Positions 24,253-32,986 of a stretch of DNA of 64,000 nt are shown piece by piece. The notes under the pieces were generated by a model. The model did no database searches. It worked only from the letters and a program-made list of their open reading frames with translations, and was not told the origin of the DNA. A program made the position numbers and the translations under genes. This DNA is from Streptomyces sp. CB02058. Lineage in GTDB: Bacteria > Actinomycetota > Actinomycetes > Streptomycetales > Streptomycetaceae. Location of the stretch: positions 475,621-539,620 of the forward strand of contig NZ_LIPG01000005.1 of the NCBI RefSeq assembly GCF_001905505.1. The letters run 5' to 3'. Position 1 is the first letter of the stretch; each line of letters opens with the position of its first letter.

Positions 24253-26412
24253 TCAGCGTCCGAGTCGTCCCCGGACCATGCCGACCATGCCGTTGAGCTC
24301 CTCGATCCGCATCTTCTTCGCCGCGACGAAGAAGACACCCAGCAGTACGACACTGCCGCAGACCAGGGCCACGACCGAGCCGCCCGCTCCCTCTCCGAGC
24401 ACACGGAGAAGAGCGAATCCGATGCCGCCACCGATGACTGCCGCGGGGATCGCCGCCAGGCAGAGGCGCGCGTAGGTACGCACCACGCGGGCGCCGTCGA
24501 GGTCGCCGCCGAGCCGGTTGCTCAGCCTGCGCCATGCGATGCCGACGCCGACCGCGTAGGCCAGCCCGTAGGAGGCCGCCATACCCACGACTGCCCACTG
24601 GGCCGGAAGAATCACGTAGCAGAGGGCGGAGGCCGCCGCGTTGACCGCTGCGACGATGACCGTGTTGTAGAAGGGCGTGCGGGTGTCCTCGTACGCGTAG
24701 AAGCCACGCAGCACGACGTACTGCACGGAGTACGGGATGAGGCCGAGTCCGAACGCCATCAGGATGAAGCCCATGGAGCGTGCCGCCTCGGTGCCGCTGG
24801 AGGCATAGAGCAGCGTGCACATCGGCAGTCCGAGCGCCAGGAACGTGAAGGCGACCGGCACGATCGCCACGGCGGAGTTCCGCAGCCCCTGCGAGATGTC
24901 GTCGCGCACCGCACCGGGGTCGTTGTCGTGGGCGGCGCGGGAGATACGGGGCAGCAGGGCCGCCATGACCGAGACGGTGATGATCGCCTGCGGCATGCCC
25001 CAGATCAGCTGGGCGTTGGAGTAGGCGAGGAAACCGGTTCCGTCCTTGCCCGAGAGCTTTCCGGCCGAGGTCGCCAGCTGCGTGACGACGATGACGCCGG
25101 CCTGGTTGGCGAGGACGAACAGGACCGTCCACTTCGCCAGCCTGATCGTCTTTCCGAGCCCGTGGCCCTTCCAGTCGAAGCGGGGGCGGAAGCGGAACCC
25201 TGCTTCACGGAGATACGGGACCATCGCCAGCGCCTGGACGATCAGACCGAGGAGTGTGCCGATACCCAGCAGCCGGACGCCCTCCGGCGGGATCGTCTCC
25301 ACACCCATCCGGGACTCGGCCGAGGTGCCGTAGACCCAGATGAACAGTCCAAAGGTGAAGATCATGACGATGTTGTTGAGGACCGGGGTCCACATCATCG
25401 CGCCGAATCGTCCGCGGGCGTTGAGGATCTGGCCCATGACGACATGGACGCCCATGAAGAAGATGGTCGGCAGGCAGTAGCGGGCGAAGGCGACGGCGAC
25501 GCTGTTCGACGCGGCATCGTTCGCGATGGTCGGCGACATCATGTGGATCAGCCACGGCGCCGCGAACACGGCGATCGCGACGATCACACCGAGCGCGACC
25601 ATGACGAGGGTCAGCAGACGGTTGGCATACGCCTCGCCACCGTCCTCGTCGTCCTTCATGGACCGGACGAGCTGAGGGACGAAGACCGAGTTCAGCCCGC
25701 CGCCCACGGTGAGGATGTAGATCATCGTGGGCAGGGTGTACGCGATGGTGAAGCTGTCGCCGAGCAGTGCGGCGCCCAGCGCGGCCGTGATCACGAGACT
25801 GCGGACGAAGCCGGTGAGCCGGGACACCAGGGTGCCGGCCGCCATCAGCGCACTGGACTTCAGTATTCCGGCGCCACGGCCACCGGACTTGGGCGGCACG
25901 GGCGCCGGAGCCGCTTCCGGCTCGGCAGGGGGACCGGGCGGCCTGCCGGAGCCTTCCTGGTCGCGGAAGAGGTGGGCGAAGGCGTCCTGGTCGTCACGGT
26001 CGTCGGACGCCTGGGTGACCAGGTCGTCGACTCCCACGTACTGGGTGGTGGCGGCGTTGTCCCCGTAGGGAAGGTGCCGGGAAGGGCCTGCGGGCTCCGG
26101 TGGAGGCGTCTGTGCCCAGATCCGGGGGTCCGGGGCGTGCTGGGCGGCGGGAGGCTGCTGGTAGAGCGCCTGTGGCTCCTGGTAGGTGCCCGGAGGCGGC
26201 GGGGGGTGCGAGGCGCGGTCGTAGAGCGCTTCGGCGACCGGGTCCTGGGCGGCGAGGTCCTGGGCACGGTACGGATCGTGGTCGTACGCGTGCTGGAAGT
26301 ACGGGTCGGGTGTCTCCCCGTGCTCGCCACCGCCAGGTGGCACCGGCGGACCGCTGGAAGACCCAGCTCCGCCCGCGCCTTGGCCGCGGTCACCGTCGTA
26401 CGGCGCGTTCAT
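24253..26412 (-). CDS. murJ: Lipid II flippase MurJ (MviN)
   Basis: MurJ belongs to the MOP superfamily and flips lipid II across the membrane for peptidoglycan synthesis. The 719-residue protein has a 180-residue Pro/Asp/Gln-rich cytoplasmic extension (repeated PPPGTYQEPQ-like segments) before the membrane core, which begins GILKSSALMAAGTLVSRLTG, the MviN signature. Fourteen membrane helices can be followed, including GGGLNSVFVPQLV and VLRGFYAYEDTRTPFYNT, another conserved MurJ segment. The extension is typical of actinomycetes. It precedes the pseudokinase gene and follows the DUF6049 gene by 49 bp, so the three are likely one operon. Confidence 0.93.
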   Translation of the reverse strand: MNAPYDGDRGQGAGGAGSSSGPPVPPGGGEHGETPDPYFQHAYDHDPYRAQDLAAQDPVAEALYDRASHPPPPPGTYQEPQALYQQPPAAQHAPDPRIWAQTPPPEPAGPSRHLPYGDNAATTQYVGVDDLVTQASDDRDDQDAFAHLFRDQEGSGRPPGPPAEPEAAPAPVPPKSGGRGAGILKSSALMAAGTLVSRLTGFVRSLVITAALGAALLGDSFTIAYTLPTMIYILTVGGGLNSVFVPQLVRSMKDDEDGGEAYANRLLTLVMVALGVIVAIAVFAAPWLIHMMSPTIANDAASNSVAVAFARYCLPTIFFMGVHVVMGQILNARGRFGAMMWTPVLNNIVMIFTFGLFIWVYGTSAESRMGVETIPPEGVRLLGIGTLLGLIVQALAMVPYLREAGFRFRPRFDWKGHGLGKTIRLAKWTVLFVLANQAGVIVVTQLATSAGKLSGKDGTGFLAYSNAQLIWGMPQAIITVSVMAALLPRISRAAHDNDPGAVRDDISQGLRNSAVAIVPVAFTFLALGLPMCTLLYASSGTEAARSMGFILMAFGLGLIPYSVQYVVLRGFYAYEDTRTPFYNTVIVAAVNAAASALCYVILPAQWAVVGMAASYGLAYAVGVGIAWRRLSNRLGGDLDGARVVRTYARLCLAAIPAAVIGGGIGFALLRVLGEGAGGSVVALVCGSVVLLGVFFVAAKKMRIEELNGMVGMVRGRLGR

Positions 26413-26461
26413 CGAAACCCCACCTCATTGTCCCCGGCCGACCGGCCCCGACAGACATCGC

Positions 26462-28759
26462 TCAACGGTCCACTTTCTCACCCGGGCCCGACGTGTTCCC
26501 GCTTTCCGGACCGGTGTCCGGCGTCGGGTCACTCGGCTGCTCGGGTTCACCGCCGTCGTTCTCCTCCGCCCCGCCGGCGACGGTGCGCTTGCGGTGGGTG
26601 TACATCCTGATGCCCGCCAGGACCAGCAGCAGCAGCCCGCCGGCGATCACCAGGAGCACGGTCGGCGTCACTTCCGAGACCTTCACCGTGAAGGTCATCT
26701 CCTCGCCGTACGGCACGCCGTCCGCGGTGAAGAGCCGCGCCGTGACCTGCGCCTGCCCGTTGGCATTGGCGGAGGCGTCGAACTTCACGGACTGGCTGTG
26801 CCCGCCCCCGATCTCGATCGGCTTCTCCGCGACGGCTCCGCCGTCGTTGAGCTTGAGGCGCGTGGCGTTGCCCGAGGTCAGCCGGAGCACCAGGTGGTCG
26901 ACACCCTGGACGAGCTTGTTCTGCACCGTCACGGGGATCGTCGCGCTGCGCCCGGACAGGGTCACGTCCGACTTCGGGACCAGCTGCACTTCGTTGGTGA
27001 GGCCCTGGAGATAGGTGCGGACCGCGTCGCGATACTGCTGAGCCTCCAGCGCTCTGCCGCGCCACGAGGTCGACATGGAGCGGTTGACCGCGTTCCCGAA
27101 GGGGGTCACCACCCGGTCGGGCTGGGTGAGGATGACCTGGAAGCTCTCGAGCGAGTCCTGGGTCGTCCGGATGTCCTGGAAGGCCTGGGTGGGCAGCTCC
27201 TGGCTGCGGAGCTTCTTCGGGTACTGGGAAGCCCTGGGGACCTTGGTGGTGGCCCGTGAGTCCGGCTTCTGGTCGGCCGCCGCGATCAGGTCGAGGGGCT
27301 GGGTCCAGCGTTCCGAGGTGAGTGCCTGGAGGGCGCGCGCCATGGACTGTGCCTGGGCGGCCGTGGGCGCACGCTGCGGCGCCACGACGATGCTGCGCTC
27401 CTTGTCGGCGTCCTGCTCCGTCAGCGCCAGGGTCTGGGCGAGGAACTTCTGGACGGCGAGCGTGGATGCGCCGGCCTTCGCCAGATCGCCAGTGAACGCC
27501 GTGGAGAGCCTGTAGTCGGAGACGACCGCGGTGGTGCCACCGCCGATCGGCCGGGCAGCGGTCGGTGTGTAGAGCAGTCCGGCGGTCTCTTCGAGGCTGT
27601 CGCTGCGGGCGATCACCTTGTGCGCGCCGGCCGAGGTGGCGACGTCGACGACGGAGGGATCGATCGCCCCGTCCACCGGCCAGGCGAAGTCGGTGGACGG
27701 CTTCACGTGCAGCACGGTCTCCACCGTCGTGCTCGCCACCTCGGTGGCCGTCTGGAGGTGGCTCAGGGTTCCCGAGACGTTCTTGCCCCGGTGGGCGATC
27801 GAGGCCAGGTCCGGGTCGGCGAACGGCAGAGCCACCACCTTCCCGTCCTTGACGGCCGCCTCCAGAGCCGTGAGCCACTTCTTGGCGACGGCCTGGTTCG
27901 TCCCGGCGACGGTGGTGTCACCGATCCGGACGCGGTAGTTCCTCGTCATCGCGTCGACCGAGGCCAGCAGATCCGGGTCGATCACCCAGGTCACGGGGAG
28001 CTGACGGCCCAGCGACACCATCTGCTCCAGCCGGCCACCGGGAGCGAGTTCCATGGCGAGATCGTCGTCGGCGAAGACGGGGGTCTGCTGTTCGTCGGAC
28101 CCCGTCTCGGCGGTGACATGCGCCGAGGCGATCAGCGGCCAGAGGAACGTCAGCTTGGTCCTGCTCTCGGAGTCCTCGGGCTGCCAGGGCAGGAAGGTCC
28201 GCTGGATGCCCAGCACCTGGTCGTAGGTGTAGTCGGTCGTCCTGCCGGTGATGGAGACCCCGAGCTGGTACACGCCCGCGTCGTCCAGTCCCAGCTTGTT
28301 CACCGGCACGGTGAGCGTGAAGTCCTGGCTGACGCCCGAGGTGAGCTTGTCGATCTTCACCGAGTACGAGCCGCCGAGCTTGGCCGGGTCGCTCCCGGGC
28401 TGGTACCCGGTGCGTTTGGCGGCCTCGTCGATCGCGGTCCTGCCGGACAGCCGGGGCCCGACGCGCAGGTCGACCTCGGCGTCCGTGATCGTCTTCTTGC
28501 CCTTGTTGGTCACGGTGCCTGAGACGCTGAGGGTGTCGCCTTCGACGGGCGCGCTGGGTGAGAGCGTGTCCAGGGACACAGCCACGGTGCGTGAGCCGGT
28601 GGGGGCCTTGGCCACCCCCTCGGCCTGCGCGGAAGGGGCCGCGGGACCGGCCAGGAGGCCGGCGACCAGCGGCGCCCCGACGATCAAGGAGGCTGTGCGC
28701 CGGAGCCACCGGCGGGCAGGGGAGGGATTCATCCCCTGAAAGTCTGCCGCCTCGGCCAC
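26462..28759 (-). CDS. Secreted, membrane-anchored DUF6049 protein
   Basis: A 765-residue protein with a signal sequence (RRWLRRTASLIVGAPLVAGL ending SAQA, about residue 40), a large extracellular region and one C-terminal transmembrane helix (VLLVIAGGLLLLVLAGIRMY) followed by THRKR and an acidic tail. The ectodomain starts with an immunoglobulin-like fold (VEGDTLSVSGTVTNKGKKTI). Its function is unknown; the mycobacterial equivalent is Rv3909, also beside mviN. I take the GTG start because GAGGGA lies 9 bp upstream; an ATG 27 bp further in is an alternative. The open frame that continues to 30091 is antisense to cca and not real. It lies 49 bp upstream of murJ. Confidence 0.85.
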   Translation of the reverse strand: MAEAADFQGMNPSPARRWLRRTASLIVGAPLVAGLLAGPAAPSAQAEGVAKAPTGSRTVAVSLDTLSPSAPVEGDTLSVSGTVTNKGKKTITDAEVDLRVGPRLSGRTAIDEAAKRTGYQPGSDPAKLGGSYSVKIDKLTSGVSQDFTLTVPVNKLGLDDAGVYQLGVSITGRTTDYTYDQVLGIQRTFLPWQPEDSESRTKLTFLWPLIASAHVTAETGSDEQQTPVFADDDLAMELAPGGRLEQMVSLGRQLPVTWVIDPDLLASVDAMTRNYRVRIGDTTVAGTNQAVAKKWLTALEAAVKDGKVVALPFADPDLASIAHRGKNVSGTLSHLQTATEVASTTVETVLHVKPSTDFAWPVDGAIDPSVVDVATSAGAHKVIARSDSLEETAGLLYTPTAARPIGGGTTAVVSDYRLSTAFTGDLAKAGASTLAVQKFLAQTLALTEQDADKERSIVVAPQRAPTAAQAQSMARALQALTSERWTQPLDLIAAADQKPDSRATTKVPRASQYPKKLRSQELPTQAFQDIRTTQDSLESFQVILTQPDRVVTPFGNAVNRSMSTSWRGRALEAQQYRDAVRTYLQGLTNEVQLVPKSDVTLSGRSATIPVTVQNKLVQGVDHLVLRLTSGNATRLKLNDGGAVAEKPIEIGGGHSQSVKFDASANANGQAQVTARLFTADGVPYGEEMTFTVKVSEVTPTVLLVIAGGLLLLVLAGIRMYTHRKRTVAGGAEENDGGEPEQPSDPTPDTGPESGNTSGPGEKVDR

Positions 28760-28939
28760 GCGTATCCGTCCCTCGTCGTCGTCAGCTGGTATCGGTCTTG
28801 CCGGTCTCTGCGTCCCCGCATGGTAACGATGCGCCCGAGGGCTGAGTGCCGGGGACCGTGCCACATGATCGGGAGAGTCTCGCAGGGCCGCAAGAATCGA
28901 TGACGCCCGGGCCGGTCGGTGCACGTACCCTTTTCTGTT

Positions 28940-30382
28940 GTGCCGAACGCCAACGAAGACAGCCCCCGTGAACTGAGTCAGGTGCAGCACCGCGCAGTCA
29001 GCGAACTGCTGCGGGTGTCCCCCGTCGCCGACGACCTCGCCCGCCGATTCCAGGAGGCCGGGTTCGGTCTCGCCCTGGTCGGAGGATCGGTCCGCGATGC
29101 GCTGCTCGGCAGGCTCGGAAACGACCTCGACTTCACGACCGACGCGCGCCCCGAGGACGTACTGAAGATCGTTCGGCCCTGGGCCGACTCGGTCTGGGAG
29201 GTCGGCATCGCGTTCGGCACGGTCGGCTCGCAGAAGGACGGCTACCAGATCGAGGTCACGACCTACCGGTCGGAGGCGTACGACAGGACCTCGCGCAAGC
29301 CGGAGGTCTCCTACGGCGACTCGATCGAGGAAGACCTCGTGCGCCGCGACTTCACGGTCAATGCCATGGCCGTCGCGCTGCCGCAGAAGGAGTTCATCGA
29401 CCCGTACGGCGGCCTCGACGACCTGGCGCAGCGTGTCCTGCGCACTCCCGGCACCCCTGAGGAGTCCTTCTCCGACGACCCGCTGCGCATGCTGCGCGCG
29501 GCTCGCTTCGCCGCGCAGCTGGACTTCGATGTCGCCCCGGATGTCGTCACGGCGATGACGGACATGGCGGGGCGTATCGAGATCGTCTCGGCCGAGCGTG
29601 TTCGTGAGGAGCTCAACAAGCTGCTGCTCTCCGCGCACCCCCGCAAGGGGCTGGGGCTGCTCGTGGACACGGGGCTGGCCGGCCAGGTGCTGCCCGAGCT
29701 CCCCGCGCTGCGCCTGGAAAGTGATGAGCATCACCGCCACAAGGACGTCTATGAGCACTCCCTGACGGTTCTGGAGCAGGCCATCGACCTGGAGCAGGAC
29801 GGCCCGGACCTCGTCCTGCGCCTCGCGGCCCTGCTCCACGACATCGGGAAGCCGAGGACGCGCCGCTTCGAGAAGGACGGACGCGTCTCGTTCCATCACC
29901 ACGAAGTGGTCGGGGCGAAGATGGCCAAGAAGCGGATGACCGAGCTCAAGTACTCCAACGACATGGTCAAGGACGTCTCGAAGCTGGTGGAGCTGCATCT
30001 GCGCTTCCACGGATACGGCGACGGCGAATGGACCGACTCCGCGGTGCGCCGGTACGTACGGGACGCGGGACCGCTGCTGGACCGGCTGCACAAGCTGACG
30101 CGCTCGGACTGCACGACACGGAACAAGCGCAAGGCGAACGCCCTGTCGCGCACCTATGACGGTCTCGAGGAGCGCATCGCGCAGTTGCAGGAGCAGGAGG
30201 AGCTGGACGCGATCCGGCCGGACCTGGACGGCAACGAGATCATGCAGATCCTCGGCGTCGGTCCTGGGCCCCTGATCGGCAAGGCCTACTCCTTCCTGCT
30301 GGAGCAGCGCCTGGAGAACGGGCCCATGAACCGCGATGCGGCGGTCGCCGCTCTCAAGGAGTGGTGGGCCGCGCAGGACTGA
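28940..30382 (+). CDS. cca: CCA tRNA nucleotidyltransferase / poly(A) polymerase family
   Basis: The enzyme adds or repairs the 3' CCA of tRNAs. The 480-residue protein has the class II nucleotidyltransferase head LALVGGSVRDALLGRLGNDL followed by the D-x-D pair DFTT, the RRDFTVNAMAV motif, and DDPLRMLRAARFAAQL. The C-terminal half has an HD domain (LAALLHDIGKPRTR, then HHHEVVGA), so it may also carry phosphatase or phosphodiesterase activity. The start is the GTG giving MPNANEDSPRE; no ribosome-binding site is evident, and a TACCCT hexamer lies 8-14 bp upstream, so the mRNA may be leaderless. An in-frame GTG 21 bp earlier is an alternative. It diverges from the DUF6049-murJ operon, as pcnA does in mycobacteria. 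Confidence 0.93.
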   Translation: MPNANEDSPRELSQVQHRAVSELLRVSPVADDLARRFQEAGFGLALVGGSVRDALLGRLGNDLDFTTDARPEDVLKIVRPWADSVWEVGIAFGTVGSQKDGYQIEVTTYRSEAYDRTSRKPEVSYGDSIEEDLVRRDFTVNAMAVALPQKEFIDPYGGLDDLAQRVLRTPGTPEESFSDDPLRMLRAARFAAQLDFDVAPDVVTAMTDMAGRIEIVSAERVREELNKLLLSAHPRKGLGLLVDTGLAGQVLPELPALRLESDEHHRHKDVYEHSLTVLEQAIDLEQDGPDLVLRLAALLHDIGKPRTRRFEKDGRVSFHHHEVVGAKMAKKRMTELKYSNDMVKDVSKLVELHLRFHGYGDGEWTDSAVRRYVRDAGPLLDRLHKLTRSDCTTRNKRKANALSRTYDGLEERIAQLQEQEELDAIRPDLDGNEIMQILGVGPGPLIGKAYSFLLEQRLENGPMNRDAAVAALKEWWAAQD

Positions 30383-30396
30383 GAGCGCGGCGGCCC

Positions 30397-30420
30397 GTCA
30401 TGTTTCACGTGAAACATGAC
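30397..30420. promoter_or_regulatory. parS: parS site 5 within a 24-bp perfect palindrome
   Basis: The exact 14-bp site is at 30402-30415; flanks GTCAT and ATGAC extend the palindrome to 24 bp. It lies between the convergent ends of cca and an MFS gene. Confidence 0.93.
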
Positions 30421-30431
30421 CGACCGCGAGG

Positions 30432-30469
30432 GCGAGGGGTGGTGTTTCACGTGAAACACCACCCCTCGC
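30432..30469. promoter_or_regulatory. parS: parS site 6 within a 38-bp perfect palindrome
   Basis: The exact parS core is at 30444-30457. The arms GCGAGGGGTGGTGTTTCAC and its complement meet with no spacer, and the palindrome ends at the base before the MFS stop codon. It may double as a terminator for one or both convergent genes. Confidence 0.92.
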
Positions 30470-31774
30470 TCATTCCCTGCCCTCGGCGCGCTGGAGCGCC
30501 CTCCCTGCCCGCCGCCTGCGAAGCATCGCCACCGAGATGAGCGCGTAGAGCACGGCCACGACGAGGACGACGAGCGCGGAACGCCCGTCGGGGGGCAGCA
30601 CCAGGGCGGACATCGCTGCGGCCGCGACGAAGGCGACGTTGAACAGCACGTCGTAGAGCGAGAACACCCGGCCGCGGTAGGCATCGTCCACGGAGGTCTG
30701 CACCTCGGTGTCGGTCGCGATCTTCGCGCCCTGGGTGACGAGCCCGAGCACGAACGCTGCCGCCAGCATCGGTACGGGGGCGAAGGGCAGTCCCAGTGCC
30801 GGTACCAGAACGGCGGCTGATCCGGCACAGCACGCCATCCAGCCGTAGCGGCCGAAGCGCCCCACGGCCCAGGGTGTGATCAGGGCGGCCACGAAGAACC
30901 CGGCGGCGGAGGTGCCGAGCGCCAGGCCGAGCAGAGCCAGGCCGTCGGACTCACCGTCCGACCAGGCGTAGCGGCACAGCATCAGCAGCATGACGGTGAG
31001 CGCTCCGTAGCAGAAGCGGAACACCGTCATGGCGGCCAGCGCGTGCGCCGCGTCCCGCCGCTCGGCCAGATGGCGCAACCCCGCGACCAGCCCTCGCGCG
31101 GTGGTGGTCAGTGCCTCGCGCAGGCGCACATGGTGCTCGTCCTCGTCGGGCCCCAGGAGCCTGCGCGGCAGGGTCAGGGAGGCGAGCGCCGAGAGGAGGT
31201 AGAGGGCTGCCCCCAGCAGGACCACGGCGGCGTCGGACCCGTCGGTCAGCAGCCGGATGCCGAGGGCCAGCCCGCCGCCTGCGGTGGCCGCCAGCGTTCC
31301 CGCCGTCGGCGAGATGGAGTTGGCGAGGACGAGCCGTTCGGTGTCGACGACCCGTGGAAGGGCAGCCGACAGCCCGGCCAGCACGAAGCGGTTGACGGCG
31401 GTGACGCAGAGGGCAGAGGCGTAGAAGAGCCAGTCCGGGACGGAGCTCAGGAGCAGCAGGGCCGTGCAGCAGGCCAGGGCCGCCCGCAGGAGGTTTCCGT
31501 AGAGGAAGACCTGGCGGCGCTGCCAGCGGTCGAGGAGGACTCCGGCGAACGGGCCGATCAGTGAGTACGGGAGCAGCAGCACGGCCATGGCCGAGGCGAT
31601 GGCCCCCGGCGTCGTCTGGTTCTCCGGGGAGAAGACGACATACGTGGCGAGCGCGACCTGGTAGACCCCGTCGGCCGACTGGGAGAGAAGTCGTACGGCG
31701 AGCAGGCGACGGAAGTTCCGAAGGCGCAGGAGTACGCCCAGATCACGCACGACAGGCATGTGGGCAAGGGTCAC
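30470..31774 (-). CDS. Major facilitator superfamily transporter
   Basis: A 434-residue membrane protein with about twelve hydrophobic segments and the MFS motif A-like loop GVLLDRWQRRQVFLYGNLLR between helices 2 and 3 (about residue 78). The N-terminal region RNFRRLLAVRLLSQSADGVY resembles the MFS_3/enterobactin-exporter-like group. Substrate unknown. The furthest in-frame start is the GTG at 31774; an ATG five codons later (MPVVRDLGV) is equally plausible, and neither has a clear ribosome-binding site. It is convergent with cca across two parS sites, and downstream of the ino1 terminator. Confidence 0.85.
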   Translation of the reverse strand: MTLAHMPVVRDLGVLLRLRNFRRLLAVRLLSQSADGVYQVALATYVVFSPENQTTPGAIASAMAVLLLPYSLIGPFAGVLLDRWQRRQVFLYGNLLRAALACCTALLLLSSVPDWLFYASALCVTAVNRFVLAGLSAALPRVVDTERLVLANSISPTAGTLAATAGGGLALGIRLLTDGSDAAVVLLGAALYLLSALASLTLPRRLLGPDEDEHHVRLREALTTTARGLVAGLRHLAERRDAAHALAAMTVFRFCYGALTVMLLMLCRYAWSDGESDGLALLGLALGTSAAGFFVAALITPWAVGRFGRYGWMACCAGSAAVLVPALGLPFAPVPMLAAAFVLGLVTQGAKIATDTEVQTSVDDAYRGRVFSLYDVLFNVAFVAAAAMSALVLPPDGRSALVVLVVAVLYALISVAMLRRRRAGRALQRAEGRE

Positions 31775-31777
31775 ACA

Positions 31778-31818
31778 TGTGAGGGGTCCCGGGGCGGATT
31801 GCCCCGGGACCCCTCACA
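31778..31818 (-). terminator. Terminator of the padR-ino1 unit
   Basis: Perfect 18-bp arms TGTGAGGGGTCCCGGGGC and its complement with loop GGATT, starting about 24 bp past the inositol-phosphate synthase stop. Confidence 0.9.
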
Positions 31819-31841
31819 GCGAGAAGCGGTGTCCGACCGGA

Positions 31842-32924
31842 TCAGCGCTCGACGTCGCCGGCGATGAACTTCTCGACGTTCTCACGGGCCTCGTCGTCGA
31901 AGTACTGAACCGGCGGGGACTTCATGAAGTACGAGGAGGCGGAGAGGATCGGGCCGCCGATGCCGCGGTCCTTGGCGATCTTCGCGGCGCGCACGGCGTC
32001 GATGATGACACCGGCGGAGTTCGGGGAGTCCCAGACCTCGAGCTTGTACTCCAGGTTCAGCGGAACGTCACCGAAGGCGCGGCCCTCGAGGCGCACGTAC
32101 GCCCACTTGCGGTCGTCCAGCCAGGCCACGTAGTCCGAGGGGCCGATGTGGACGTTGTCCGCACCGAGCTCACGGTCACGGATCTGCGAGGTGACGGCCT
32201 GCGTCTTCGAGATCTTCTTGGACTCGAGGCGCTCACGCTCGAGCATGTTCTTGAAGTCCATGTTGCCGCCGACGTTCAGCTGCATCGTGCGGTCGAGGAT
32301 GACACCCCGGTCCTCGAAGAGCTTCGCCATCACACGGTGCGTGATGGTGGCGCCGACCTGGGACTTGATGTCGTCGCCGACGATCGGGACACCGGCCTCG
32401 GTGAACTTGTCCGCCCACTCCTTGGTGCCGGCGATGAAGACCGGGAGGGCGTTGACGAACGCGACCTTGGCGTCGATGGCGCACTGCGCGTAGAACTTCG
32501 CAGCCACCTCGGAACCGACGGGCAGGTAGCAGACGAGGACGTCGACCTGCTTGTCCTTGAGGACCTGGACGATGTCGACGGGGGCCTCGGCGGACTCCTC
32601 GATCGTCTCGCGGTAGTACTTGCCCAGGCCGTCGTGGGTGTGGCCGCGCTGAACGGTCACGCCCGTGTTCGGCACGTCGGCGATCTTGATGGTGTTGTTC
32701 TCGCTGGCGCCGATGGCGTCGGCGAGGTCGAGGCCGACCTTCTTCGCGTCGACGTCGAAGGCGGCGACGAACTCGACGTCGCTCACGTGGTAATCGCCGA
32801 ACTGGACGTGCATCAGACCGGGCACCTTGCCGGCCGGATCGGCGTCCTTGTAGTACTCGACGCCCTGCACCAGTGAGGCGGCGCAGTTGCCCACGCCGAC
32901 GATGGCTACGCGAACCGAACCCAT
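31842..32924 (-). CDS. ino1: Inositol-3-phosphate synthase
   Basis: The enzyme converts glucose 6-phosphate to 1L-myo-inositol 1-phosphate, the precursor of phosphatidylinositol lipids and mycothiol. The 360-residue protein is the short actinobacterial form: NAD-binding VRVAIVGVGNCAASLVQGVE at the N-terminus, the substrate-site stretch VGDDIKSQVGATITHRVMA (about residue 200) and LNVGGNMDFKNML (about 240). The start ATG has GGGAGC 9 bp upstream. The preceding padR gene ends 62 bp upstream on the same strand, so the two are probably cotranscribed, suggesting PadR control of inositol synthesis. Confidence 0.93.
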   Translation of the reverse strand: MGSVRVAIVGVGNCAASLVQGVEYYKDADPAGKVPGLMHVQFGDYHVSDVEFVAAFDVDAKKVGLDLADAIGASENNTIKIADVPNTGVTVQRGHTHDGLGKYYRETIEESAEAPVDIVQVLKDKQVDVLVCYLPVGSEVAAKFYAQCAIDAKVAFVNALPVFIAGTKEWADKFTEAGVPIVGDDIKSQVGATITHRVMAKLFEDRGVILDRTMQLNVGGNMDFKNMLERERLESKKISKTQAVTSQIRDRELGADNVHIGPSDYVAWLDDRKWAYVRLEGRAFGDVPLNLEYKLEVWDSPNSAGVIIDAVRAAKIAKDRGIGGPILSASSYFMKSPPVQYFDDEARENVEKFIAGDVER

Positions 32925-32986
32925 GCCGATTGCTCCCTGTGTGTTCTCGGTGTTCCCCGACGGCACCTTGCGGCTCCGTGGGGATT

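Noticed and set aside
22096..26610. 1504-codon open frame antisense to sigM, the pseudokinase gene and murJ
   Set aside because: Covers three well-supported genes on the other strand and has no recognisable domain; another high-GC mirror frame.
28760..30091. Upstream continuation of the DUF6049 frame
   Set aside because: It is antisense to cca, precedes the signal peptide, and the chosen GTG has its own ribosome-binding site.
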